A stretch of DNA of 64,000 nt from Hydractinia symbiolongicarpus. Its lineage: Eukaryota > Cnidaria > Hydrozoa > Anthoathecata > Hydractiniidae. The translations under genes were made by a program, and so were the position numbers. Positions 24,401-32,655 of the stretch are shown here, in pieces (within the stretch, counting starts at the first letter, position 1; each line of letters opens with the position of its first letter). Under the pieces are notes generated by a model. It saw only the letters and a list, made by a program, of their open reading frames with translations, was not told the DNA's origin and did no database searches. Location: contig NC_079878.1 of the NCBI RefSeq assembly GCF_029227915.1, positions 7,688,001 to 7,752,000 on the forward strand, in the 5' to 3' direction.

Positions 24401-27319
24401 GGTTTATCCTAAAAGGGTGAATGGTTTTTGAATTTTGGGAAAAAAATTTTACTGGCAAGGTTGTGTTCAAGAAAAGGTTACCATCTGAAAAAACCTATTC
24501 ATGTTAATGACCAATTTTCAAAAAAATACGGAAAATTTACTTGCAACTGAATCTTCACAATAAATCTGGTTGCACTATAAGCTAATAGGCATTCCATCGA
24601 TGTTTGCTTGTTCGTTCCCATGTGCAGATATGAACTAGGAAGGAAAAATACAGGCCTACACAGTCGAGGTAGTTATGTTGGAAGCCTCCTGACATATTCT
24701 GTGTAAAATCTGTAATTAAATCAAGCATATGGAATTAGCCAAGTGATGATTGCATTAAATATAGGAATTGCCGTCTGAACGACAATTGAAGATAATGTAA
24801 AAGCTGATGGTTTATCCTAAAAGGGTGAATGGTTTTTAAATTTTGGGAAAAAATTTTTACTGGCAAGGTTGTGTTAAAAAAAAGGTTGGTGAAATGAATA
24901 AAACCATCTGAAAAAGCCTATTCATGTTAATGACCAATTTTCAAAAAAATACGGAAAATTTACTTGCAACTGAATCTTCACAATAAATCTGGTTGCACTA
25001 TAAGCTAATAGGCATTCCATCAATGTTTGCTTGTTCGTTCCCATGTGCAGATATGAACTAGGAAGGAAAAATATAGGCCTACACAGTCGAGGTAGTTATG
25101 TTGGAAGCCTCCTGACATATTCTGTGTAAAATCTGTAATTAAATCAAGCATATGGAATTAGCCAAGTGATGATTGCATTAAATATAGGAATTGCCGTCTG
25201 AACGATATTTGAAGATAATGTAAGAGCTGATGGTTAATCCTAAAAGACTTTTAAAAGAATTTATTTAATATCTTCTTTGCTAAAAGTGTTAGTTTTGTTA
25301 AGGTATAAAAAATATGCTGTGAACTTCATTAAGAGCAAACATGGCTTCTCAGCTGCTTGATTTTTTAAGTTGGACAATTTTAAAAATTGTGACTTCTGAA
25401 ATTGGTTTAGTTTTTTACTTTTCACAGTAAACAGGATTGCACTATAAGCTAATAGGCATTCTATCAATGTTTGCTTGTTCGTTCCCACGTGCAGATATAA
25501 TTTAGGAAGGAAAAATACATGCCTACAAAATCAAGGTAGCTTTGTTGGAAGCCTCCTGACATTTTTCAGCATAAAATCTGTAGTAACGTGGATATAACCA
25601 AGTAATGATTCAATTAAAAATAGGAATTGCCGTCTGAACGACAAATGAAGATAATGTTGAACCTGATGGTTAATCCTAAAAAAGGTGTTTTAAACCCTAA
25701 CTTTGAACCCTAAGACCAAACAAACCCATATTAAATAAGTAAAAAGACCCTGACAAAGCATATTTTATTGCACTGTTGCTAATGGTCACTATAATCAGTG
25801 AGTGGACATTCGTTCTCTTGTGCAAATAAAAACTCAATGAAGAAGTTTAGCAGGTGGCTTTTTTGTAGTTAGTTTGTTGGAACACTTCATACAAAATTAT
25901 TTTAAAAATGCTGTGATCAACTTGACTGAGTGATGATTGTAGATTTAATAGGAATTGCCGTCTGAACGACAATTGAAGCTAGCATACAACTGACAGTCTT
26001 GACTTGTTGATTTATAAGTTTATGAACTTATAACTTAAAAATAATTCTTTTAATTGCCCGAAAATCATTCACCAGACCATGCGTACGAATTTGTAATTTA
26101 TGCGATTGACTTTGCTACTTGACCCTGACACTCAATAACTCTATGGATTTTGGCCTGATTAAGTTCTGCTTCAACGGGTATATTTGAATGGAGGTTTTGG
26201 ATATAAGACACAGAATTTTTTCTGAAAATTATTTCTAGGTTTAAAAGATGGGTAAATTTACCTTATAAGTAATACAGGAAAAACTGCTTGAACTTTTGTT
26301 TCCACAACAAAACGCTAAAAACTTTTGTTTGTTCGTATAGGCAAGCAGCAGCAAACGAATATCAAGCGAAGACGATGAAAGTACAAATCCTACTGTCGTT
26401 TTTAATGATAGTAAGTACATCGTTTCTATTTTCTTCTTCCAACTACTTTCTGCAGGTTTTCCAGTTACATAGTAACGCTGACATTTTAAAAAAAATTCAA
26501 ATTGTTGTTAGGGTTCAAACTTTCTGAACTGTGAAAAGATACATTTTTGCTATTAATGGGTAATCCAAGTAAAAATGTAAACTTTCGGTTAAATGTCTTG
26601 TGAAATCAGAAAAATAGAAGAAATTCTAGTTAAAAATTGCCGGGAATGTTAGACATATAATTAGCCGATATTGAGTGGACACTATTTTTGGAAGTTCGCT
26701 GTTGTTCTGTTAAGTTGTGGGGAAATTGTCGTTAATGTCGATTATGACTGTTTTACAGTGTCTGTTTAAAAACATCTTTTGTTACAACGTTATTACTAAA
26801 GCCTGCAAAAAGAAAACTTATTTTTTGCAAAAAATGGTTATGATTCCTCATATTTGTTTTTTAGTTACTGCCAATAACATGTTAAATTTTTATGCTGTAA
26901 AGCTATTCATTATTTCAGAATTTAAAACATTCCAATTGCTTACTAATAAGCAAGCATCTTTTCCAGGTTGCAATTTCTTAATTCTTCTCAATTTTAAACA
27001 GCTCAAAACTATCAAATCTCATCAACCTGTTGCATGGTCTTCCTTTTAAAATGCATAAATTTTTTATATGGATACAGAAATAATTTGTTATGCACTTTGA
27101 AAATTTCATAAGTCTCCTTAAATAAATGGCAACCCTTTAGATTCCGACGACGAGACTGAAGAATTATTCGGGAAGCTGATTGAATCAGAAGAAGAGATAG
27201 AAGTGGACGAGGAAGAAAATTCACCAGACGAAGACGAAGAGGAATCTGACGATACGAATGACGATGAAATCGATGACAATGAAAATGAACAAAGTGAAAA
27301 CGAAAGTGATCGATATTAA
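9319..27319 (+). CDS. WDR43: WDR43 / UTP5-like small-subunit processome protein, complete 17-exon gene
   Basis: WDR43 (yeast Utp5) is a nucleolar WD40 protein of the t-UTP/UTP-A complex, needed for pre-rRNA transcription and 18S processing. Exons by splice sites and phase: 9319-9519, 9797-9943, 11677-11798, 11993-12113, 17156-17292, 17618-17720, 18308-18372, 18440-18500, 19083-19193, 19443-19682, 19836-19897, 20122-20296, 20380-20411, 21323-21386, 22652-22765, 26341-26410, 27141-27319. All phases join and give 667 residues, near the human length. WD40 repeats fill exons 1-9 ([46 protein letters not shown]). Exons 11-15 form the Utp12-like C-terminal domain ([47 protein letters not shown]). 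The tail is very acidic. A basic [10 protein letters not shown] stretch in exon 2 may be a nuclear or nucleolar signal. Intron 15 holds a snoRNA array; intron 4 holds a LINE and other repeats. Exon 11 has a duplicate at 19966. Confidence 0.93.
9944..11676. other. WDR43 intron 2, nothing recognised
   Basis: A 1.7-kb intron with no recognised repeat, RNA gene or conserved coding stretch. Confidence 0.5.
12768..13095. repeat. Minisatellite, period about 52-54 bp, in WDR43 intron 4
   Basis: About six tandem units, each beginning TTCTAAAATGAC and continuing with a GTCCCTGCGTAGCTTTAAAG core. Unit starts are near 12769, 12861, 12916, 12967, 13018 and 13071. The two central copies are nearly identical and the outer ones are diverged. 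Confidence 0.8.
13794..15229 (+). pseudogene. LINE reverse transcriptase with one frameshift
   Basis: Two overlapping frames (13794-14276 and 14162-15229) belong to one protein. The break lies near 14155-14160, between DQHNFV and [10 protein letters not shown], and looks like a single-base loss. Otherwise the domain from fingers to thumb is well kept, with catalytic Asp in LKKAFDTVD and YADD. The 5' part including the endonuclease is absent. Compared with the LINE at 5-8 kb it is a different subfamily and better preserved. Confidence 0.85.
15424..15477. repeat. (ATT)n microsatellite, LINE 3' tail
   Basis: About 17 uninterrupted ATT triplets following the LINE 3' end. Confidence 0.95.
15765..15990. 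repeat. Degenerate simple repeat of a GAAACGATT-like motif
   Basis: More than ten copies of GAAACGAT or close variants occur over about 220 bp of intron 4, irregularly spaced. No function is visible. Confidence 0.5.
16370..17009 (+). mobile_element. Non-autonomous Helitron-like element, copy A (WDR43 intron 4)
   Basis: This sequence is repeated at 39.8-40.3 kb (inverted) and 41.1-41.7 kb. Its right end has a hairpin (GTGGATTTTTCCAC, 16980-16993), then GGGCTTTATCGACTAG ending at 17009 and followed by T. A 3' hairpin shortly before CTRR with insertion before T is the Helitron 3' signature. It encodes no obvious protein; the frame at 16651-16980 is only a by-product of the shared sequence. The left end is approximate. 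Confidence 0.6.
19768..20016 (+). repeat. Tandem duplication of WDR43 exon 11 with its acceptor
   Basis: A unit of about 125-130 bp, covering the end of intron 10, the TATATAG acceptor and the exon encoding [17 protein letters not shown], occurs twice. The first exon copy is 19836-19897 and the second starts at 19966. Copy 1 has a donor (AAGTAAAT) whose phase joins exon 12. Copy 2 reads [17 protein letters not shown] but then runs on to a stop at about 20037-20039 without a matching donor. Copy 2 is probably a non-functional duplicate exon. Confidence 0.8.
20690..20957 (+). mobile_element. 3' end of a LINE in WDR43 intron 13
   Basis: One frame reads [20 protein letters not shown], then [23 protein letters not shown] and a stop. 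This is the C-terminal end found in several animal LINE groups (the RPKKTW...PTHA pattern). It is followed by a short (GAT)n tail at about 20943-20956. Only the last about 270 bp are present. Confidence 0.65.
21462..22310. repeat. Diverged tandem and dispersed duplications in WDR43 intron 14
   Basis: A block beginning GGCTATAGTAATTCTGGACT occurs at 21475 and again at 21659. A second block of about 260 bp (CATTACCTATG, then GAGCACACATAAAA and GTTTGAGTTGCTGTTT) occurs at about 21790-22010 and 22050-22275. Because this is an intron of a snoRNA host gene, non-coding RNA was considered, but no paired box motifs were found. Confidence 0.6.
22994..23069 (+). ncRNA. Box C/D snoRNA, copy 1 (SNORD53/92-like)
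   Basis: Terminal stem AACCA/TGGTT encloses an ATGATGA C box and a CTGA D box. Internally it has the invariant TAGGAATTGCCGTCTGAA with a CTGA D' box, then a TGAAGAT C'-like box. The stretch before D' would be the guide. The matching H/ACA segment upstream (from 22890) lacks its 3' hairpin, so this unit keeps only the C/D RNA. Confidence 0.8.
23320..23446 (+). ncRNA. H/ACA snoRNA, copy 2
   Basis: Two hairpins with hinge and tail. The 5' hairpin is closed by TGCAC/GTGCA with an inner stem AAGC/GCTT and AGGCATT/AATGTTT. The H box is ATATGA (23377-23382). The 3' hairpin is closed by AGGAAGG/CCTCCT with CTAC/GTAG at the top. ACA lies at 23441-23443, three bases before the end. The loop between lower and upper stems would be the pseudouridylation pocket; the target is not known. 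Confidence 0.75.
23485..23561 (+). ncRNA. Box C/D snoRNA, copy 2
   Basis: ACCA/TGGT terminal stem, C box GTGATGA (23491), D' CTGA after the GGAATTGCCGT guide, C'-like TGAAGAT, D box CTGA (23552-23555). Confidence 0.85.
23740..23866 (+). ncRNA. H/ACA snoRNA, copy 3
   Basis: Same two-hairpin design as copy 2 with H box ATATGA and ACA at 23861-23863. Differences from copy 2 fall mainly in loops (for example GATCCAGG to GAACTAGG). Confidence 0.75.
23906..23981 (+). ncRNA. Box C/D snoRNA, copy 3
   Basis: C box GTGATGA, invariant guide and D', D box CTGA (23973-23976). The terminal stem AGCCA/TAGTT is weakened by one mismatch, the only copy so affected among the similar units. Confidence 0.75.
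24163..24289 (+). ncRNA. H/ACA snoRNA, copy 4
   Basis: Two hairpins, H box ATATGA and ACA at 24284-24286. The apical loop has CAATCGTGG where copies 3, 5 and 6 have CAGTCGAGG. Confidence 0.75.
24329..24404 (+). ncRNA. Box C/D snoRNA, copy 4
   Basis: Terminal stem AGCCA/TGGTT (with a G-U pair), C box GTGATGA, invariant guide and D', D box CTGA (24396-24399). Confidence 0.85.
24571..24697 (+). ncRNA. H/ACA snoRNA, copy 5
   Basis: Nearly identical to copy 3. ACA at 24692-24694. Confidence 0.75.
24737..24812 (+). ncRNA. Box C/D snoRNA, copy 5
   Basis: Terminal stem AGCCA/TGGTT, C box GTGATGA, guide and D' unchanged, D box CTGA (24804-24807). Confidence 0.85.
24994..25120 (+). ncRNA. H/ACA snoRNA, copy 6
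   Basis: Same design as copy 5 with one loop change (ATATAGGCC for ATACAGGCC). ACA at 25115-25117. Confidence 0.75.
25160..25235 (+). ncRNA. Box C/D snoRNA, copy 6
   Basis: C box GTGATGA, guide and D' intact. The linker after D' is changed (CGATATTTGAAG for CGACAATTGAAG). D box CTGA (25227-25230) and TGGTT closing strand. Confidence 0.8.
25438..25564 (+). ncRNA. H/ACA snoRNA, copy 7
   Basis: 5' hairpin closed by TGCAC/GTGCA, H box ATATAA, 3' hairpin AGGAAGG/CCTCCT, ACA at 25559-25561. The changes in the H box keep the ANANNA consensus. Confidence 0.75.
25596..25671 (+). ncRNA. Box C/D snoRNA, copy 7
   Basis: Terminal stem AACCA/TGGTT, guide and D' intact and D box CTGA (25663-25666). The C box is GTAATGA, a departure from consensus that may weaken this copy. 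Confidence 0.7.
25768..25896 (+). ncRNA. H/ACA snoRNA, copy 8, diverged
   Basis: The sequence differs widely from copies 2-7 but the fold is kept. The 5' hairpin is closed by TTGCAC/GTGCAA, followed by an AAATAA hinge. The 3' hairpin is closed by ATGAAG/CTTCAT, and ACA lies at 25891-25893 exactly three bases before the likely end. Retention of the pairing with different bases supports it as a real RNA. Confidence 0.75.
25924..25998 (+). ncRNA. Box C/D snoRNA, copy 8, diverged
   Basis: Terminal stem GACTG/CAGTC is fully paired although both strands differ from the other copies. C box GTGATGA, invariant guide and D', D box CTGA (25990-25993). Confidence 0.87.
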
Positions 27320-27663
27320 AACGCATTTTTTTATTGTTTATAGTACCAACTAAGGTATTAGTTAATGCAACGCTTATAAATTTTATATAAATTTCGAAAA
27401 CTCCGTAATTTAGTGGAATTGGATTTTACGTCAATTTAAAAATCTGCAAAATTTTATTGTTTCTGTTTTTTCGCGATATAACTTGGCAGGTGTCTTCTAT
27501 GTAAAGGGAATTGACACGAACTTTTAACATTACCTTACTTTCACAGTTTTTAATCAATCTGCCACGAATCTGTGAGATTTATCAAGATCGCCAGTAACAT
27601 AGCTTTCTTGTGTTAGATAACAGTCGCTGAACATACTGAGCCATAGGCGTGATATTTAAGGTT

Positions 27664-27771
27664 CTCTGAATCATCCATATTTGATCCGTCTTTGTCTGTC
27701 TGGGCCGAGTGGTTGCTAGGAACAGCACCAGGCGAATTTTTGTAGCGTTATCCACGGGCTAAGACTACTAA
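27664..27771 (+). mobile_element. Degenerate mini-Helitron
   Basis: Begins TCTCTGAATCATCC and contains CCGTCTTTGTCTGTCTG as in the related short elements at 51.9 and 61.1 kb. It ends with ATCCACGGGCTAAGACTACTAA. The 3' hairpin is partly decayed. Confidence 0.4.
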
Positions 27772-30648
27772 GGTGTATGAATATTAGAATGAAATTCAGA
27801 TGCAATCAGTCACAGTGTTTTTGGTAACAGCCCTTTTCAACAAGTCAGTGTTATGAATTTTTAATGAAAGAAATATTTTTATCAGGAGATTTATAATTGT
27901 ATATGTGAAAGTAAATGTGTGAAAGAGTGGTTTCTACAAATTTAGTTTTTCGTTTGTTTTAGATCACCCAAATGTAACTACGTTAAATATTTGAATATAA
28001 TGTCCTTTTTTGTTTCAAGTTATCGCGAGATGGAGTTCCTCCTAATTCTCATTCTACTTATTAATAGCACATATTTACCTCTCATAAACACTAGGAACTG
28101 CAAATTTTCGCGTTGCAAATAACAGTCGGCAGCAAATTAAAACTTTGTAGTTTTTTAAATCGAAAACCTTAACAAGTTTCGCACTATATCTATTTCTCTC
28201 CTGAACAAAATTTGTCAGCAACCTTTACCTCTGTCAGTCAATCGCATATTTAATGACGATTGTTGAAAATCTATCCTTGTTAATCCCAGTACAGTACTAG
28301 TTTATTGCGAGAGGTGGTATCCTCGGTTCGCCTACTGAACATCTATGCAGGTAGCGAAGTTGATAGACCAATTTAAGGAGCTAATATGCAGGTTGTGTTT
28401 GCAATTTGCAGTTATAACGTGTGCTGGGTGTCTTTAACATGATGAGGTGTAACGTTATTCCCATTTACAACGTAACGTCGATAGGCAAATTAAATTTTCG
28501 GGGTGTTAAAATGCTCTATTTTGCGGATGCCAAAGAAAAAAACTAATGAGGCAAAATGGGTGCTTTGGTTGACGTGGCTTTTGTAAATGTGTTTTTAAAA
28601 TCAGCAACGAAGAACTCTGGCTGACAGCATTGGAAGTAGGAAGAAATAAAAATATTCTCGCTCCTAGAAAATAACGGACACAAGAAATGGAAAATTTTGT
28701 GAAATAATTTTTCGGATGACTGATTTTAAAAATTTTAATTCTAAGTAATAAGCCAACGATTGCATTATAGAACATTGCTTTGTAGAACAAACTAATTATC
28801 GATACGTTATATAATTAGCAACGCAGAAACTTTCACTGCCATCAAAAATGCAAGTTCAATAGTTAAAGCTCAATTCCTTTCTTTCCTTAAAGTAGCAATT
28901 GCAGTTTCGAATTTATCACCAATTTGTGATAAGTAATTTAAATATTTTTGGGGAGTTTATTGTTCTCGTTATATCTCACGAACCTTTTAGGCGAGTTTAA
29001 GTGTGTTTAACAGGTTGTTTTTTACTCAAAACAATAGTGATTACATCCATTAATTGATAATAAAAAAGTTTTGTCCTTTGAGTTAAAAGTTCCAACTTAA
29101 ACTCACTTAAACCCCTAATGCGAAGCAAGCTTTAGGCGAGAATTCTACAACAAGCAAAATTCTATTCTACAAAAGTATTTTATTTTATGGGCGTTTTTTA
29201 ACCTAATTTCACCACGTTTCTATTGAGGTCATAATATTTGTTTACCAAAAAAATATTTTCGTCCGCAATTTCTAGCCAGGAGCAGCAATTCGCCATTATA
29301 TCTTCCGCAATTTCTAGAGAAATTACACAATTCCCAATATTTTCTTTCGCAATTCCAAGAAAAAAAAATCGCAATCTTATTTTGTCGATGTTCAAGAAAA
29401 AGACTAGTTATTTTTCTCGTTGTTTTGCTATATAAAGGTTTACTAGCGAACTACGCACGGCACGGTTGCTGAATAAAAGTTCATTTTGACAGTGTTGATT
29501 TTGAAGACCAGACCGAATGGCTTGATCTGCTCCATAACATATCAATTTACAACACGTTCTAACAGCCATTATAATAAAAAAGTTCTAAAACAAAGACTTT
29601 ATGTTTTGATATTAAAAATATTCGTAGTTATAAAATTTAATGTTTTTCACATAAAAACGGTAAATTTTTATCTAAAACTTTGCGGAACAACAACACACTA
29701 GACCTAAAAAATAAAATAGTCTGTAAAAATACTAGGTTTGTTTACATCTCTTTGAGTGCAAAATTATTTATATTTCAGTATTTTTACTTATTTGCCAAAT
29801 GGGTGGCTATATGGGACATATTTCTCCTGATTGTGATAGTCACGGGTCAATACTCACAGAATAATGTGACAAGAAAAAGTTAAAAATCAAAATAGCAAAG
29901 TTAAACAACTTGTGACGAACATATTTTATGCTACTGAACGTACTGAACAAATTGATATTTAATTTGTGAGTAAAGATAAAGACAGTAAAAATCGTGAATA
30001 AAGATTAAGCCACGATTTTGCGCGTTCGATTTGTTCTTGAATGTTTCTTGTCTGTATATTTATTCAAATTTGGCACTATCTCATCATAAAAAATGGTCAT
30101 GACAGATATTTCTTAAGCTCATTACTAATATAGTACGTAAAATATTCATGGTTATCTTAAGTCAAATATCCTACGTTTGATGTTTACTGGTAAGTACATG
30201 CAAAGCCTGTTTATTTTCATTCCATACAGTCATGAAAATTCTGTAAAAATGTTGTTATAAAGATATATAGATACTTAGTCGTGAAATATAGTTATTTATT
30301 AGTTATTATAGTAGTTACTTTAGTAGATTTTAGGATTTTTTCTCGCTTTATTTTCTTTTCGCTTTAATTTATTTTCTGGCTGCCACAAAAGAGTTTTTTG
30401 TTAGCCTCTCCTTTAATAACCAAAATAAAAAAAAATTATCAAGCAATTTCGTGGAAAATTTTCTTGACACAATATCAGATTCACAATCTTTAATTCCGCA
30501 ACTTTATGATTCTATCACCAATTCGCAATTTTTAGTTTCGTAATTTACGATTTTTTCGACCATAATTTCGCAATCTTTAATTCCGCAATCTTTTCTTGCG
30601 CAAACTTTTCTCCTCTTGTTTTTTTTTTCATTTCAAATGATTAAAACT

Positions 30649-30725
30649 GAAATGTTGGAAAGTAACGTCAAAAAAATATTGGAAAGTAACGTCAAAAAAA
30701 TTTGACGTTACTTTTCAACATTTCA
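30649..30725. repeat. Long inverted repeat (hairpin)
   Basis: GAAATGTTGGAAAGTAACGTC is mirrored by GACGTTACTTTTCAACATTTC with one change, and the left arm's core GGAAAGTAACGTCAAAAAAA is itself repeated. It lies about 100 bp past the CDC16 stop codon. It may be a small MITE. Confidence 0.6.
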
Positions 30726-30822
30726 ATGTTTTATCTTAAAACACATGGAAGTTTGGGGAAAATATCAAACGAAAAGAAAGTGAAACAATTTAGGAAAATC
30801 TAATTCTATAGAAAACAAAAAT

Positions 30823-32655
30823 CTACATAGGCGTGCTAACATTTGACATTTCCATGGACATTTGGGATGAATCCATCACATCACTTTCATTAGTTAAATT
30901 ATTGAAACTTAAACTTTTTGAATCACAACTCAGATCAATCATTGAATTAGTTATACTTTCATTTTTCATCAACACATCGGTTGCGGGATTACTTTGTTTT
31001 TGCTCAGGATTTAAATTAAAATCAAATCCAGACAAACAAACCATAGCAAGTCTAAGTAGATCAATTGTCATTGTGTCTTCTCGCTTCAAACTGAGTGCTC
31101 TATGGAACATTACGATAGCTTCATCATACTGTTCAAGTAACATCAGGCATAAACCAATTGATGAACACGTGCTTGCATTTCTTGGGTTCAATAGCAGTGC
31201 TTTTTGATGAAAGTCAAGTGATTCGCTGTATTTCTTCAGTTTGCGTAGAGTATGACCAATGTTATTGTAAAGTGGTTCCCACATATCTGACACAATGTCA
31301 TTTTCAATAGTGTGCATACGCTTTAAAGACTCAAAGAAATACGTTTCTGCTTGTTCATACTCGCCATTCTGATAGGCCAAGTTTCCAAGTTCGTGTCTAA
31401 TATGCGGATCATCAGGAGCTATAGCAAGTGCTTCCTTGTAAAACTTTGCTGCAAGCTTCACATTGTTAGAAAGGGAATACTCCAGGCCAAGGTAAAGATA
31501 TGGTAGGTGGGAACCAGGCATGTATTTTGAAGCACTGTAATATGCAGATATTGCTTGATCTCTTTCGCCTTCACAAGCAAAACTATGGGCAAATCCTAAC
31601 CAAGCTGGTCCAAAATTGTAATCAATAGCTGTTGCCTTGCTAAAATATTTTCTGGCAGCTTCATTTTTCTTGATTAATAAATAGTAAGCACCTATGGCAT
31701 ACCAAGACACTGACTTTGCTGGGTAGGTATTGACAAGTCGATGTGCAACATTATATAAATCGTTTTTCTCTCTCAATTCCACCAAGCAGGAAATATATAA
31801 TGGCAAACAAGATTCATGTAATGGATCATCTTTTATCACAATGGAAGAATACTTAAAGGATTCTCTATAATTGCAATTGTTAAAATGTTTTTCCGCCAAA
31901 GATACTACATAATCCAAGTTATTGTGAAGAGGTACAAGGTATGGTGGAAGCTTTGGTTCAATCGGTTTAGCATATTTATTAATTTTACATTCATATGCAA
32001 ATCGGACAAGCTTTGCTTCCTCAGGACTGCATTGATGGGAGTACGGAAGGGCTTCTAATAACTGTATTTCTTCAGATGAGGTAAGGGAGCAGTGTGACAC
32101 AAGCTTGTCAAGTGCTTCATAACAATAAACATCATGCTGTAATGCATCTTTGTAACATTGGAAAGCAATTTCACGATTCTCTAATGCCTCATACACCATG
32201 CCCCTTAATAATGCAGTAGCGCTTTCAATTTTACGTCCACCACCAACAGCAGAAAAAACAACAGAAAAGTCTTCACCATTATTACTACTGTTTTGGACAC
32301 TACTTGCCAAAGATTTGTCAATTTTAAGTTCTCTATTGTCTCCATCTAAAACTTCTAGTGCTGCTCTCCAGTCCTTACATTCGTAATAACACTTTGCTGC
32401 CAAGTATTTTGCAACCGCGTTAATAACAATCAACCCTTTGGATTTTAAAAGTTGGGCAGCTCTCAAATATTGGTTCATAAGAAACAGTGTATGAGATAAC
32501 CACAAGACATCTTGAACGTTATTATTTGACAAACTACAAACTTTATCTGCCCAAAAATGAGCTGTTTTATACAGATGATTATCTATATATTGACGAACAA
32601 GATTTCGAAGCTGCGATAGATCTAAACTACTCCCGCCACTTTCTTCCGCGGCCAT
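30823..32655 (-). CDS. CDC16: CDC16 / APC6 subunit of the anaphase-promoting complex, single exon
   Basis: A 610-residue uninterrupted frame starting MAAEESGGSSLDLSQLRNLVRQYIDNHLYKTAHFWADKV. CDC16/APC6 is a TPR scaffold of the APC/C ubiquitin ligase arm, acting in nucleus and cytoplasm to support mitotic exit. Many TPR blocks match the family: WADKVCSLSNNNVQDVLWLS, YLAAKCYYECKDWRAALEVL, LLRGMVYEALENR, NLDYVVSLAEKHFNNC, SWYAIGAYYLL, ARKYFSKATAID, GPAWLGFAHSFACE, HLPYLYLGLEYSLSNN, ALAIAPDDPHIRHELG, EPLYNNIGHTLRKLKKYSES. The C terminus ends in a Ser/Met-rich tail like that of human CDC16. The length fits the family (about 620). No intron is present, although the neighbouring genes are split, so it may be an ancestral retrocopy that replaced the split gene. 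Confidence 0.94.
   Translation of the reverse strand: MAAEESGGSSLDLSQLRNLVRQYIDNHLYKTAHFWADKVCSLSNNNVQDVLWLSHTLFLMNQYLRAAQLLKSKGLIVINAVAKYLAAKCYYECKDWRAALEVLDGDNRELKIDKSLASSVQNSSNNGEDFSVVFSAVGGGRKIESATALLRGMVYEALENREIAFQCYKDALQHDVYCYEALDKLVSHCSLTSSEEIQLLEALPYSHQCSPEEAKLVRFAYECKINKYAKPIEPKLPPYLVPLHNNLDYVVSLAEKHFNNCNYRESFKYSSIVIKDDPLHESCLPLYISCLVELREKNDLYNVAHRLVNTYPAKSVSWYAIGAYYLLIKKNEAARKYFSKATAIDYNFGPAWLGFAHSFACEGERDQAISAYYSASKYMPGSHLPYLYLGLEYSLSNNVKLAAKFYKEALAIAPDDPHIRHELGNLAYQNGEYEQAETYFFESLKRMHTIENDIVSDMWEPLYNNIGHTLRKLKKYSESLDFHQKALLLNPRNASTCSSIGLCLMLLEQYDEAIVMFHRALSLKREDTMTIDLLRLAMVCLSGFDFNLNPEQKQSNPATDVLMKNESITNSMIDLSCDSKSLSFNNLTNESDVMDSSQMSMEMSNVSTPM

Larger units (their letters stand above)
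22890..25998 (+). repeat. Eight-unit tandem array of paired H/ACA and C/D snoRNA genes in WDR43 intron 15
   Basis: Units begin near 22890, 23320, 23740, 24163, 24571, 24994, 25438 and 25768, with a period of about 410-440 bp. In each, an H/ACA-type segment of about 126 nt is followed 40-60 bp later by a box C/D snoRNA of about 76 nt. The middle units (3-6) are almost identical over the full length. The first and last two are diverged in spacers but keep the RNA cores. All lie on the coding strand of the host intron (22766-26340), as expected for intron-encoded snoRNAs. Confidence 0.85.
27320..30822. other. Intergenic between WDR43 and CDC16 3' ends
   Basis: A 3.5-kb AT-rich gap between convergent genes. 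It holds a degenerate mini-Helitron (27664-27771), irregular repeats of a TTCGCAATTTC/CCGCAATCTTT motif (29250-29350 and 30480-30600), and a hairpin near 30650-30725. No coding sequence was recognised. Confidence 0.5.

Noticed and set aside
22891-26000. CRISPR-like array
   Set aside because: The units are about 400 bp, contain structured snoRNA motifs and lie in a eukaryotic intron.
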